Below are positions 48,101 through 54,297 of a DNA stretch of 64,000 bases, in pieces. The position numbers and the translations under genes are program-made. Within the stretch, counting starts at the first letter, position 1. Each line of letters starts with the position of its first letter. The notes below the pieces were generated by a model. That model was not told the DNA's origin and did no database searches. It saw nothing but the letters and a program-made list of their open reading frames with translations. Source of the DNA: Candidatus Gastranaerophilales bacterium (GTDB taxonomy: Bacteria; Cyanobacteriota; Vampirovibrionia; Gastranaerophilales; Gastranaerophilaceae); the NCBI GenBank assembly GCA_944323725.1, contig CALUTP010000041.1, positions 124,001 through 188,000 on the forward strand. Reading direction: 5' to 3'.

Positions 48101-49108
48101 TTCGACTTTGGCGTAATCTGAAGCTTGCCAATCTCCACGAGGATTTACAAGGGTATCATCAATATATTTGTGAATTTTATCAGCTTTTGATGAAACTGAC
48201 TGAGCTAACTGTAAAGCAGTCTTAGAATTTTCAAATCTTGCTATTTTTTCTTTATTAAAACTAATCCCTCTTTCATACAGGAATACTTCTTCAAATTTAA
48301 TCAACTCATCCGCATCAGAATATATTACAGGCGGTCTTATTTGAGATTTAAGTTTTAACTTTTCTCCTGAAACTTCTATATCCCCTGATTTTTCAAATTC
48401 AGGAGCAGTTTCAGTCATTGATTTCAAGTTATTAATAAATTTCTCAAAAAGTTTATTATACTCAGGTGAATCTTTATCTGGAAGGTTTTGAAGCTGTTTT
48501 TGGAAAAATTTAATTTCTTCAATAGTTAATGAATCAACACGAGCTTTATATTCTGCTTTTTGCTCAGGATTGAAATTATTATATCCAGGAGTCATTAACA
48601 TTAGATCTTCTTTTATATGCTCATAATACTCACGTTTTGTCAATGAATTGCTACGTGCTTCATTTAAATACATATATCCCAGCTTTTCAAGCCTAATAGC
48701 TTCTTCCAGTTTACTTTTACTTAATCCATCCTTAGTTACTTCCTTATAAAGGTCATATGCAGCACTTATATCCCCTTGTGTATTTTTTTGATTTTCATAC
48801 AAAGTATCAGCTGATACAACCATATTACCCAACTCATTTATTGTACAATTTTGTGCATCCTCTCTTGTAATTTCAAGTTCAACTGATTTAGAATTAGCTT
48901 CATTTTCAGATTCTTTTTCCAGCACCAAGCCTTGATTAGAAATACCATTAGATTTTCTTTGAAAAGTAGAAACATTCTTTTTTTCAGCTACAGTAATCAC
49001 GCCGAAATCAACCATTATAGACAAAATTTCTTCTTGAGACTTGCCTTTTACAAATGGATTATTCTTTAGAAAAGCTTGAATTTTTTGTTCTACTTTACTC
49101 GTAGTCAT
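39116..49108 (-). CDS. giant 3330-residue multidomain protein (HExxH x2, RelA/SpoT-like, HD)
   Basis: One uninterrupted frame started by ATG with AAGGA upstream, no signal peptide. Residues 436-590 are Gly/Ala-rich and hydrophobic. Two homologous units follow: HEITH (H867, E868, H871) with distal Glu939 in EFIAVAAEGD, and HEMTH (H1726, E1727, H1730) with Glu1797 in EFLAVASEGD. This looks like a zinc gluzincin site. Between them lie helical repeats. Residues 1970-2175 resemble a RelA/SpoT synthetase: YRVKGVQSLFDKL (R1973, K1975, K1983), D2007LFAARTIV, G2137Y, E2155WQYR, AEAEH2171. An HD domain has H2913 and FHDITK (H2945, D2946). It is likely an effector or toxin-like enzyme; the role is unknown. 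Confidence 0.8.
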   Translation of the reverse strand: MTTSKVEQKIQAFLKNNPFVKGKSQEEILSIMVDFGVITVAEKKNVSTFQRKSNGISNQGLVLEKESENEANSKSVELEITREDAQNCTINELGNMVVSADTLYENQKNTQGDISAAYDLYKEVTKDGLSKSKLEEAIRLEKLGYMYLNEARSNSLTKREYYEHIKEDLMLMTPGYNNFNPEQKAEYKARVDSLTIEEIKFFQKQLQNLPDKDSPEYNKLFEKFINNLKSMTETAPEFEKSGDIEVSGEKLKLKSQIRPPVIYSDADELIKFEEVFLYERGISFNKEKIARFENSKTALQLAQSVSSKADKIHKYIDDTLVNPRGDWQASDYAKVEMGLKLSLQELFGKDEYSQQEGLKKLLDGDVPQTEIEIARAVIAKIDENKAKVLNGKTLEDYQQEYADAYVEAYGRKNSEQLAKAYIEDNESIDERIAGTMQVGGMVFMAVGGVTCLIPGGQVIGGAILGAGGKLAMSGMVAQTGLGYINENSKSDGISDEAAERLTKDGLINLASFIIGAGAGIKGSQVGAALMAKGSGKFVALVGERGTDLAISMAGDMLLTGDLNIQGNMIGMLTSTLTGLKTGKTIAKDVLGHVPEKPLSFQAKFDNDYFPQMYKKIQIPEVRNILSDIKYTIENVKDKKLSSYLENSFKKITDGDLNQNEIGAILIKTREVIDVYNTVNRNYSNIGAGAEHQEFIKFIKNYYPELTKDIKNDAELETKILKNKNNGNFVEDFKNHLQFSKLMGFVKIYPNDELSDYFYNNYYLKQSNIPNSIKKQYMEINKKYNVKVFSSPLSSLDLKQTASAIEQELAEWHRASNGEAKYPPVIDTFGTKKIYYEIGAGAYAGEITHTLGINGMNAVVGVKNFLRHEITHINDKKITGDLNKDYSLPSDIAPYHSVNNPETGEQKMQLDFANCKYRDEFLKAGVEPSHVIYAYSNSKEFIAVAAEGDMSKYSPEFKELLIKMGMPEWQFNMKHFDPMVDRYIKNVENLIAQNPDKSIDKVIYQDKSHLSKKSSQSNDVEKKLSDEMKDGNEIQAGDLSEVTPESVKSIMMTPELYQRGFTEQRINSLMDSVKGNSKKLALLNKLLPLEHRQFDYSAIKNILDFDSDIPIEIIDKFLKLDDTTLAARGAELSAYDISFILRGLKTSEGKLIEHYQEVADFAYRLLSKKSNEGSISCQAICEIIKNFGVDERAADGVFELMSVDGMAKAQVSPLDAVKLYRFSNTKGYNISEIKNVLKLTPEQLKARGNRALTESDVRAILTYVPDKVDIVKDLISLQARGAIHQENASYVAPIIAECGNDMQRISDIKRLLSIERPLKKFSNETRHLDVLLANNFARDAFEGKVDTIEKLFLLEPKNPGEKWLPVGYFINSNEFIKNSKAVFDVAGDNYKNFSPQDIKIFADPKNVDNVTNILKENPKLTPDEIHSKLSDIKIKELNPLVKNKDLQSIARYIYNEHNNVKNHDNWKLIEDLEFKLENVGDKKVQDYLKNTFNEIDGIMKLPVNISSRVDVIEKLRDIDKILDVYHTITGHYTYAGIKTKILSNEPLTREFIDYVRKNNPQAAEELIKYATNQYGHTENIELNQVTENLAKDFMRDLRIERFKEYTKENPHNPLNNHFYEKYLLSFDSDTVKRCLDINKRYNTKIILSEVHNDYKTELDFIEAELNRWHEASEGNAIMPPVLDFSKCKKIWYADDDGIAAGYSELGSNKSISVSGMEIEMIQDVMRHEMTHSNHDVNVLVQGINKHDMDKIMPKKTIITAEGKSKEIPDMENCKYREEFLKAGIPPYHITYAYKDVYEFLAVASEGDMSKYSPEFKQLLKDLGMPEWQLKMDCVQPENIKRAQMFDKITKQYQELKTYDELYAMEGLYRINEMLPENKKWNPAEIKERYDSVMNEISDDITVEDYISALEAEAALHIRPMLSDGINGKVLPEAHEDFLHKKASQLHKKGIEIKDKLVKALFDAGLGDKNSMSYRVKGVQSLFDKLKNYLFDNQDKPKNYFDAEDDVRDLFAARTIVESGKFAKHPDVVKLLNAGDTKGAVRRAAELQSQPTVEKIKALLDRQAKAESDIELTRISNYKGADGIPYLSEAQLADIKKFALDRGIKLDFVTRIEPDDPMYNKIDAKAHNKKAATKVRDSGYTALQLNFRNKADGQIFEWQYRGDKVTVFAEAEHVPYDLRTGKDIISAHPELEPLYTPIKELLSKDIMTEEQFNNYNKYLTAHYEYLRKRELGFDAVEPSLEDFGNFDQRLSARNLELLHDVSEKLKNGEISADDAVKLYNDNAFKNIQPKEKTYSELLNDVSAELKNRFGSDNILRFLKKDNLEELKQLEALLNVKNRQKPYSQGEIIDIFFDPYERHIGKKTIKTQQLIDFEFLGDLPARKKPMNKKELAELSKLSDEEMAEVKKYNILASEKFATQPVTASTLRSAIAENRPDPDRPLKKMLQPLRFMLNNEFYNLMKDVYAKNGDEVTGEIVETFNNTKCLGSEGFVKILKESEENGKIDMDKLKSAVDIDVKIFNQQMEKDMKAFNDAKNYLKKNTGLNDIQIENIADAVNIKEKDILNFVIYCVENKIPESSYLSLLYACDNNNVKISSALYGMQKGIELFDVRDFLINSQDIENLNLVFDRIFELKKSNIDLLSMDLNKSVIEFIALQSNDDIDYFKSMGLFEKSKNLGTYKAVIDFKAFKDVKDILELTYSQKRELLNKITKYNNTLLDDDFKNLNFSEVLPKTKDEYCSFLVKLTHSIGISTKPLSDRLKTGFENALDNLTSSNGVLSKVDFDSKNFKAELDYPREKFIEDMQQFFNMLPKEEALKIMDYYGFEFRTLPNGMFQMNGYPNLYGGSEKLSQIKEPKTRAIIEEMKPYVRRFSENNKLTIKGEPELSQQLNDIIKVFPEFLTTIGKAQHKTHDYTVDVHTLKVLQGVVTNPKFQSLSQSDKRVLSIATIFHDITKAENLIDKTHPAQSAYDAYHILGKMNLPEAERLKIYQIIKNHDWLEHYNKKIKNPDGTRNDISNYERIFIAKNIAFELRQGNSFELASILAEADLKGVKSDGSFFDRYKDALKDGIKQIGKFVSAIQATAIHLPQSKIPLASDIKPDGKIVKEMSAADGTKNTVIFMDKGIDLSKYGFPEGMSSDDFNIIVHALDSGEQSAVLNALGQVDTSALLSASFIMNRKGNYLVFRKQGFILDVASDDIHVGYYRDFGSGYKKNLDLLINQYLFGGRRKEVRTYFSDLLKKELKLSDEEYKDLYAKIANKSIDEIQQIDPKVADAYRKIFDNMEVHKRQHGRNYNEILISRPKIQGVFAYGKDYESIPKFLREYAEANNLPIIIFGK

Positions 49109-49260
49109 TACTTATCCTTCTACACAATATACTTCTAATTACGGTATTAGAGTAAAAATCTTTAACAAATATCTATATTATTAAAAATTTGTAACAAATT
49201 GATTTACTTAATAACAAGTGTTACACTCCTTTTAGAGAGATTTTAGAGTAAGGATTTGTT

Positions 49261-50133
49261 ATGAAAAATATTATTGTATATACAAGCAAAAAAGTATCTG
49301 AATTAGCTGATGTACTTGCGCAAATTGATGAAACAAATGTCAGGATTGAAGATGCTGAAAAATTGAAAGATTATGAAACATTAAACCCCGCATTAATAGT
49401 AATTGAAGATGTTCCTAATATTAAAGATGTATTGATGGTTACAAAATTCAAAGCACCTGTCCTATTTATTGGTGAACCATTTAAAGGAACAACTGTAAGA
49501 GCAATTACATATGATTTAATAAAAACCCCTGTAGATAATGATGAACTATTAATAAGAGCAAAATCATTATTAAAAATTAAAGAACTGAGAGAAAAACTCC
49601 TTCAAGTTTCAACTACAGATGAACTCACAGGACTTCATAACCGGAAATATTTACATGAACGCCTTGAACAGGAAATTTCACGAGCAAAAAGATATGGAAC
49701 CAAACTCTCCTGTCTGCTTTTTGACCTTGACTTTTTCAAAGTTGTAAATGATATATATGGATATGATTGGGGTGACGTATTACTTCGTTCAATTGCAGAT
49801 AAATTAAAACAACTTATTAGAAAAGAAGATATTCTTACACGATATGGTGATGAAGAATTCTTACTAATTCTTCCAAACACATCTGAAGAAAATGCCTTTT
49901 TATTTGCAGAAAGATTCAGACGTGATATAGAAAAAATGGAATTTATACCAGCAGGAGAAGAAGAAAGACATCCGATTACAATTTCTGGCGGAATTTCAAC
50001 TTACCCTTGCCTTGAAAATGTTGAAGAAGATGTAAATACTATCATTCGCTATGCAGAGCATGCTTTATATAATGCTAAAAAACGCGGTAAAAACAAAATT
50101 GTTCAATTCTCTCAAATAAACTTAGGAGAATAA
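49261..50133 (+). CDS. GGDEF-domain protein with degenerate receiver-like N terminus
   Basis: A 290-residue protein. Residues 1-105 resemble a response-regulator receiver fold (NPALIVIEDV, APVLFIGEPF, LIKTPVDNDELL), but I see no clear phospho-acceptor Asp with its acidic pair. The GGDEF domain (about 115-285) has LTGLHNRKYLHERLEQE, LFDLDFFKVVNDIYG and RYGDEEFLLILPN at 194 on. The signature is therefore GDEEF rather than GG(D/E)EF, with Asp197 in place of the second Gly. It may make cyclic di-GMP, or may only bind nucleotide. AAGGA precedes the ATG. A structured segment follows the stop. Confidence 0.88.
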   Translation: MKNIIVYTSKKVSELADVLAQIDETNVRIEDAEKLKDYETLNPALIVIEDVPNIKDVLMVTKFKAPVLFIGEPFKGTTVRAITYDLIKTPVDNDELLIRAKSLLKIKELREKLLQVSTTDELTGLHNRKYLHERLEQEISRAKRYGTKLSCLLFDLDFFKVVNDIYGYDWGDVLLRSIADKLKQLIRKEDILTRYGDEEFLLILPNTSEENAFLFAERFRRDIEKMEFIPAGEEERHPITISGGISTYPCLENVEEDVNTIIRYAEHALYNAKKRGKNKIVQFSQINLGE

Positions 50134-50144
50134 TAAAAAAAAAG

Positions 50145-50238
50145 CTAAGACACAGGCTAATACTGCCTGTACTTCCTTTCTGAACACTTACATAGTGTAA
50201 AATCTGGTTATTTAGGCAGTTACAAACTGCCTTTTTTA
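50145..50238 (+). ncRNA. candidate structured RNA with three hairpins
   Basis: After the GGDEF gene stop, three stems occur in order. ACAGGC/GCCTGT is at 50152-50170, ACACT/AGTGT at 50184-50198, and the terminator AGGCAGTT/AACTGCCT lies at 50214-50232 with a T run. ACTGCCT at 50162-50168 can also pair with AGGCAGT of the terminator, an alternative fold. It may be a 3' UTR element or a small RNA. No promoter of its own was seen. Confidence 0.35.
50214..50238 (+). terminator. intrinsic terminator after the GGDEF gene
   Basis: AGGCAGTT, loop ACA, AACTGCCT, then seven T residues. Confidence 0.9.
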
Positions 50239-50251
50239 TTTATTATTTTGA

Positions 50252-52018
50252 TTAAGATAATGCCCTAATCATTTCATGAGCTTCTTCGCATTCTGGGAAT
50301 ACATCAACTGCTTTTTCCAGCAATTTTAAAGCTTCATCATTATTACCAAGTTTTTCTTCACACTTAGCCATATTCAACAACAAATTAAGATTATTTGGGC
50401 TGCTCTCATAAAGTTTTTTGAATATATTATTTGCCTGCTCATAATTTTCCAATTCAAAATAACATAAAGCCAGCAAATTTTTCGTATCATTATTTTCTTC
50501 CAACTCAAGGGATTTTACAAGAAACACCTTTGCATCTTCATAATTTTTCATCAAATATCGGATATTACCCGCAATAAATAACAAGAAACCACTTTGAACA
50601 GATTTTTCAATAGCTTTTGTAATCTGTACCTGAGCAAGCTCCAAATCTCCCATAAGCATTTTATTCAATGCAGAAAAGGCAAGTACTTCACCATCTTCCG
50701 GCTTCATGCCTAGCGCAAGTGCATAATACTTGTCTGCGCCTTTAAAATCAGTCGTTGCATGCAAATAATTTGCATACTCAAACACAACACCAAAATCCTC
50801 AGGAGCAATTTTTAAAGCCTGTTCAAATTCATCCTGAGCATAATCAAAAAGCCGTTTAGTTAAATAAATAACACCCAAATCCTTATGTGCAGAAGCACAA
50901 TCCGGTTTTAATTCAATAACTTTTTTCAAAATCTTTTCTGCTTTATCAGTATCTTTTGTGATAAGACATATATGAGCAAATTCATAGTAAATTTCAAAAG
51001 AAACATTGCCCATTACAATCATTTTTTCATAAATTTCTTTAGCTCGCAGCGGTTCATTTATTTTCATAAACAGACTAGCTAATTTTTGTGACATAGAAGC
51101 AGCTTTAGGATTAAGCATTACTAAATGCACCATAATCCCTATTGCCAATTTATACTCACCTTTCATCTCATAACAACAAGCTAGATTATATTTAAAATTT
51201 TGTTTTTCAGGATAATGAGTAGCCAAAATCTTATAATGCTTAATTGCATTATCCCAGTCCTGCATTTTAGTTTCAGAAAGAGCTAATGCGATAAGATAAC
51301 TATCTGAAGGCTCAATTTCATATGCTTTTATAAAATATTCACAAGCCTTTTTATGCTCGCCCTTCATCTGAAGAATTGAAGCTATATTATAGTAAGTAAT
51401 CGAATTTGATGGATCTAATTCACTAGCCTTTACAAAATTTTCATAAGCCTTGTCTAGATTGCCAATTGTAATATATGAAGTTCCAAGATTATTATATAAC
51501 TGCGAATGGTCAGGGTTTAATTCTAATGCTTTTTCTAAGTAATCCAGACTTTCTGCAAATTTTTTCATTGCCATATACGCAGTTCCAATTATATAATATA
51601 TCGTATAGTCATCCTGAGAATACTCAAGTGCCTTTTTAGCATATTCAATAGCTTGTTCTTGTTCTTCGGTTTTTACACATAATACAGCTAAGCATTTATA
51701 AGCTTCAAGGTAACTATCCCTTAATTTGATAACTTCTAAATATGCAGTCTTAGCATGTAAGTAATCTTCAAGATTATCATAACAAGTCGCAAGATAAAAC
51801 CAGCTTAGAGCATCGTCAGGCTTATATTTTACAACTGTTTCAAAATTACTTTGAGCTTCCTTAAATTTTTCAAGGTTGATATTGCAAAGCCCCAAAAGTT
51901 TTAATGCTTCAATATGTTTTTCATCATCTGTCGCAAATTTTTCTAATTCTGCCTTTGCCTCTTCAAATTTTTGTTCAGCAACCAAATTTGTTATTTCTTC
52001 TATACTCATATTCTCCAT
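50252..52018 (-). CDS. TPR-repeat protein
   Basis: A 588-residue protein made almost entirely of 34-residue tetratricopeptide repeats, about sixteen of them. Typical units read SLDYLEKALELNPDHSQLYN and KAYENFVKASELDPSNSITY. There is no signal peptide or membrane helix, so it is probably a cytosolic scaffold for protein-protein contacts. No catalytic domain such as O-GlcNAc transferase is attached. TATAAT ends 6 nt before the ATG with no ribosome binding site. The partner proteins are unknown. Confidence 0.9.
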   Translation of the reverse strand: MENMSIEEITNLVAEQKFEEAKAELEKFATDDEKHIEALKLLGLCNINLEKFKEAQSNFETVVKYKPDDALSWFYLATCYDNLEDYLHAKTAYLEVIKLRDSYLEAYKCLAVLCVKTEEQEQAIEYAKKALEYSQDDYTIYYIIGTAYMAMKKFAESLDYLEKALELNPDHSQLYNNLGTSYITIGNLDKAYENFVKASELDPSNSITYYNIASILQMKGEHKKACEYFIKAYEIEPSDSYLIALALSETKMQDWDNAIKHYKILATHYPEKQNFKYNLACCYEMKGEYKLAIGIMVHLVMLNPKAASMSQKLASLFMKINEPLRAKEIYEKMIVMGNVSFEIYYEFAHICLITKDTDKAEKILKKVIELKPDCASAHKDLGVIYLTKRLFDYAQDEFEQALKIAPEDFGVVFEYANYLHATTDFKGADKYYALALGMKPEDGEVLAFSALNKMLMGDLELAQVQITKAIEKSVQSGFLLFIAGNIRYLMKNYEDAKVFLVKSLELEENNDTKNLLALCYFELENYEQANNIFKKLYESSPNNLNLLLNMAKCEEKLGNNDEALKLLEKAVDVFPECEEAHEMIRALS

Positions 52019-52024
52019 ACACTA

Positions 52025-52030
52025 ATTATA
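52025..52030 (-). promoter_or_regulatory. -10 box of the TPR gene
   Basis: TATAAT on the minus strand, 6 nt before the ATG at 52018. Probably leaderless. Confidence 0.5.
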
Positions 52031-52149
52031 GCTTAAAAATAATTTATAAAACACATAAGCTGGACAAATACTGAAAACGTATGATATAATATAATATCTA
52101 CGCCTTATTTTTTACACTAAATATTGTTCCTAAAATGAAAGGAACAAAT

Positions 52150-52767
52150 ATGGGAAAAAAAAGTTATACAAATGGTAATTTTTCTATAAATGGTGAGACA
52201 AAAGCTTCCACATATAAAAAAGGAAATACCGTCTACACAAATTATAATATGTCTGATACTGAAAAGAAAATTTTTGACTATGCTCAAAATTCTTTTCTTA
52301 ATTCTTTGCCTCAATTGAATGTATTTTCTGATGAAACAAAAAACCAGTTTAAAAACCAGATGGAAGCATATAAAAATCAAGGAATAAAAAATATTGAAAG
52401 CATTTACACTCCAATGATTAATAATTTAAAAACAGATGTTGCATCAAGATTCGGCAATTATGACAATTCATCGTTCCTAAGCGAACTAAAAGATATTGAA
52501 AACAGCAGAAGTGATGCAATAAGCTCATTTGCACAAGATATGATTCTTAAAGAAAATGATTTAGTTAATGATGAATTATCAAGAAGGTATAATTATATGA
52601 ACTTTTTAAGCGGAATACAAGACCAAACATATTCAAATGCACTTAATTTCGGTTCTGCATCCTCTGCAAATAGTTCATACGGAAGCTCTAGCAGTTCATC
52701 AAATAGTCTAGCAGCATTCTCAGCTATTGCAAATCAAGCGTTGTCACTTTTAAAATATTTCTACTAA
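52150..52767 (+). CDS. unknown Ser/Asn-rich protein
   Basis: About 205 residues, not recognised. An ATG at 52135 is in frame, but AAAGGA (52138-52143) sits 6 nt before the ATG at 52150, which starts MGKKSYTNGNFSINGE. The N terminus is Asn/Thr/Tyr-rich and beta-like. The middle is helical (YAQNSFLNSLPQLNVFSDET, LSELKDIENSRSDAISSFAQ). A Ser-rich linker (SSYGSSSSSSNSLAAF) leads to a hydrophobic end. The build recalls secreted or virion structural proteins, but no phage genes are near. A terminator follows. Confidence 0.6.
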   Translation: MGKKSYTNGNFSINGETKASTYKKGNTVYTNYNMSDTEKKIFDYAQNSFLNSLPQLNVFSDETKNQFKNQMEAYKNQGIKNIESIYTPMINNLKTDVASRFGNYDNSSFLSELKDIENSRSDAISSFAQDMILKENDLVNDELSRRYNYMNFLSGIQDQTYSNALNFGSASSANSSYGSSSSSSNSLAAFSAIANQALSLLKYFY

Positions 52768-52775
52768 TTTATACG

Positions 52776-52808
52776 GAGGGGCAGAAATTAACTCTGTCCC
52801 TCTCTTTT
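52776..52808 (+). terminator. intrinsic terminator before mnmE
   Basis: GAGGGGCAGA pairs with TCTGTCCCTC (one wobble), followed by TCTTTTTCTTTTT. Confidence 0.85.
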
Positions 52809-52818
52809 TCTTTTTGTG

Positions 52819-52824
52819 TATAAT
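52819..52824 (+). promoter_or_regulatory. -10 box of mnmE
   Basis: TATAAT, 6 nt before the ATG at 52831. The stretch back to the terminator has no ribosome binding site, so the mRNA is probably leaderless. Confidence 0.5.
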
Positions 52825-52830
52825 AATGTT

Positions 52831-54165
52831 ATGAATATTAATCAGGAATTTGAAACAATAGCTGCAATAGCAACCCCGATAGGTACTGGAGGAGTTGGTG
52901 TTATTAGAATTTCAGGCGATAATAGCTTTGGTATCGCTGATAAAATTTTCTCGAAAAAAAATCTTACTGCAGGAAAAATAGCCCATGGATGGATAGAAGA
53001 TGGTGGAAAAAAAATTGATGAAGTAATTGTGCTGCCATTTAAGAAACCTAACAGTTATACTGGAGAAGATATAATTGAAATTCACTGCCATGGGGGGATT
53101 AATGTTGTCAGAAATATTCTTGATTTAATATTGAAAAATGGAGCTAGACTTGCAGAAAGAGGTGAATATACTAAAAGAGCTTTTTTGAATAAGAAACTCG
53201 ATCTTTCTCAAGCTGAAGCTGTAGCAGATTTAATTCATGCTAAAACTCAAAATTTTGCAATCCAATCTGCAAAAAATCTCTCAGGTGTGCTAGGAGAAAA
53301 AATAAAAGAAATTAAAAAACAACTTTTTGAAGTATTATCAAAAATAATTGCTGGAATTGATTTCCCTGAAGATGTCGCTGAGCCTGAGTATTCATATCTT
53401 ATTGAAAGTTTTGAAAAATCTTTAGCAGAAATTGACAAGATTTTAGCTTGTGCAAAATCTTCAGATATTTTAAGACAAGGCGTTAAAATAGCAATTGTAG
53501 GTAAACCAAATGTTGGTAAATCATCATTATTTAATACAATGCTTAATGTAGAACGAGCAATTGTAACAGATATTGCAGGAACTACACGTGATGTATTAAA
53601 AGAAAATCTAGATTGGGATGTTGCAATTACTCTTATTGATACAGCAGGAATAAGAGAAAGCAATGATGTTGGAAAAGTTGAAGAAATTGGAATAGAATAT
53701 TCCAAGCAATCTGCTGATGAGGCTGACTTAGTTTTATTCATTTACGATGCTAGTCGAGGAATAAATAATGAAGATAAAGCTATAATGGATTTAATAAAAG
53801 ATAAAAAACACTTAATTATAGCAAATAAATGTGACCTTATCGACAAGAAACCTGATAATGCAATTTGTATTTCAGTAGCAGCTGGGGAAGGGATTGAAGA
53901 ATTAAAATCGAAAATTAAAGAAATTGTATGCAATTTCTCAGCTGATGATACAGAATTTATTACAAACAAACGCCAGCAGGATTGTCTTATAAAATGTAAA
54001 GAAAGTCTTATACAAGCTCTAGAAGCAGCTAAAGTACACGAACTTCAGGATTTAATTTCAATTGATTTAAAATCTGCACTATTATTCCTTGATGAAATTA
54101 CAGGTGAAGTTATTACTGATGAAATTTTAGAAAATATATTTTCTCATTTTTGCATAGGGAAATAA
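52831..54165 (+). CDS. mnmE: tRNA uridine-5-carboxymethylaminomethyl modification GTPase MnmE
   Basis: A 444-residue GTPase that with MnmG modifies the wobble uridine of several tRNAs. The N-terminal domain reads IAAIATPIGTGGVGVIRISG and has the folate-binding EIHCHGGINVVRNI. The G domain has GKPNVGKSSLFN (G1), DIAGTTRD (G2/G3 region), DTAGIRES and NKCD (G4). The C terminus is the invariant FCIGK. A GTG at 52816 in frame overlaps the -10 box, so the ATG at 52831 is used. mnmG is not in the window. Confidence 0.96.
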   Translation: MNINQEFETIAAIATPIGTGGVGVIRISGDNSFGIADKIFSKKNLTAGKIAHGWIEDGGKKIDEVIVLPFKKPNSYTGEDIIEIHCHGGINVVRNILDLILKNGARLAERGEYTKRAFLNKKLDLSQAEAVADLIHAKTQNFAIQSAKNLSGVLGEKIKEIKKQLFEVLSKIIAGIDFPEDVAEPEYSYLIESFEKSLAEIDKILACAKSSDILRQGVKIAIVGKPNVGKSSLFNTMLNVERAIVTDIAGTTRDVLKENLDWDVAITLIDTAGIRESNDVGKVEEIGIEYSKQSADEADLVLFIYDASRGINNEDKAIMDLIKDKKHLIIANKCDLIDKKPDNAICISVAAGEGIEELKSKIKEIVCNFSADDTEFITNKRQQDCLIKCKESLIQALEAAKVHELQDLISIDLKSALLFLDEITGEVITDEILENIFSHFCIGK

Positions 54166-54177
54166 CAATATAAACAT

Positions 54178-54205
54178 AAAAAAACGGCTTTCGGGGGAAA
54201 GCCGT
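54178..54205 (-). terminator. terminator after the glutamate-cysteine ligase
   Basis: ACGGCTTTC and GAAAGCCGT form a 9-bp stem. On the minus strand it is followed by TTTTTTT. Confidence 0.8.
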
Positions 54206-54297
54206 AAAAAGTTAAGTATGCAAAAACTCAATAATAGCGCGGATAATTTTCCGCATTAACATTATAACTTATAACATATAATTTATCAAGTACTTTT

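Noticed and set aside
52150-52767. Prophage remnant suggested by the Ser-rich structural-looking protein
   Set aside because: No integrase, terminase, portal or attachment site is near; the flanks are housekeeping genes.
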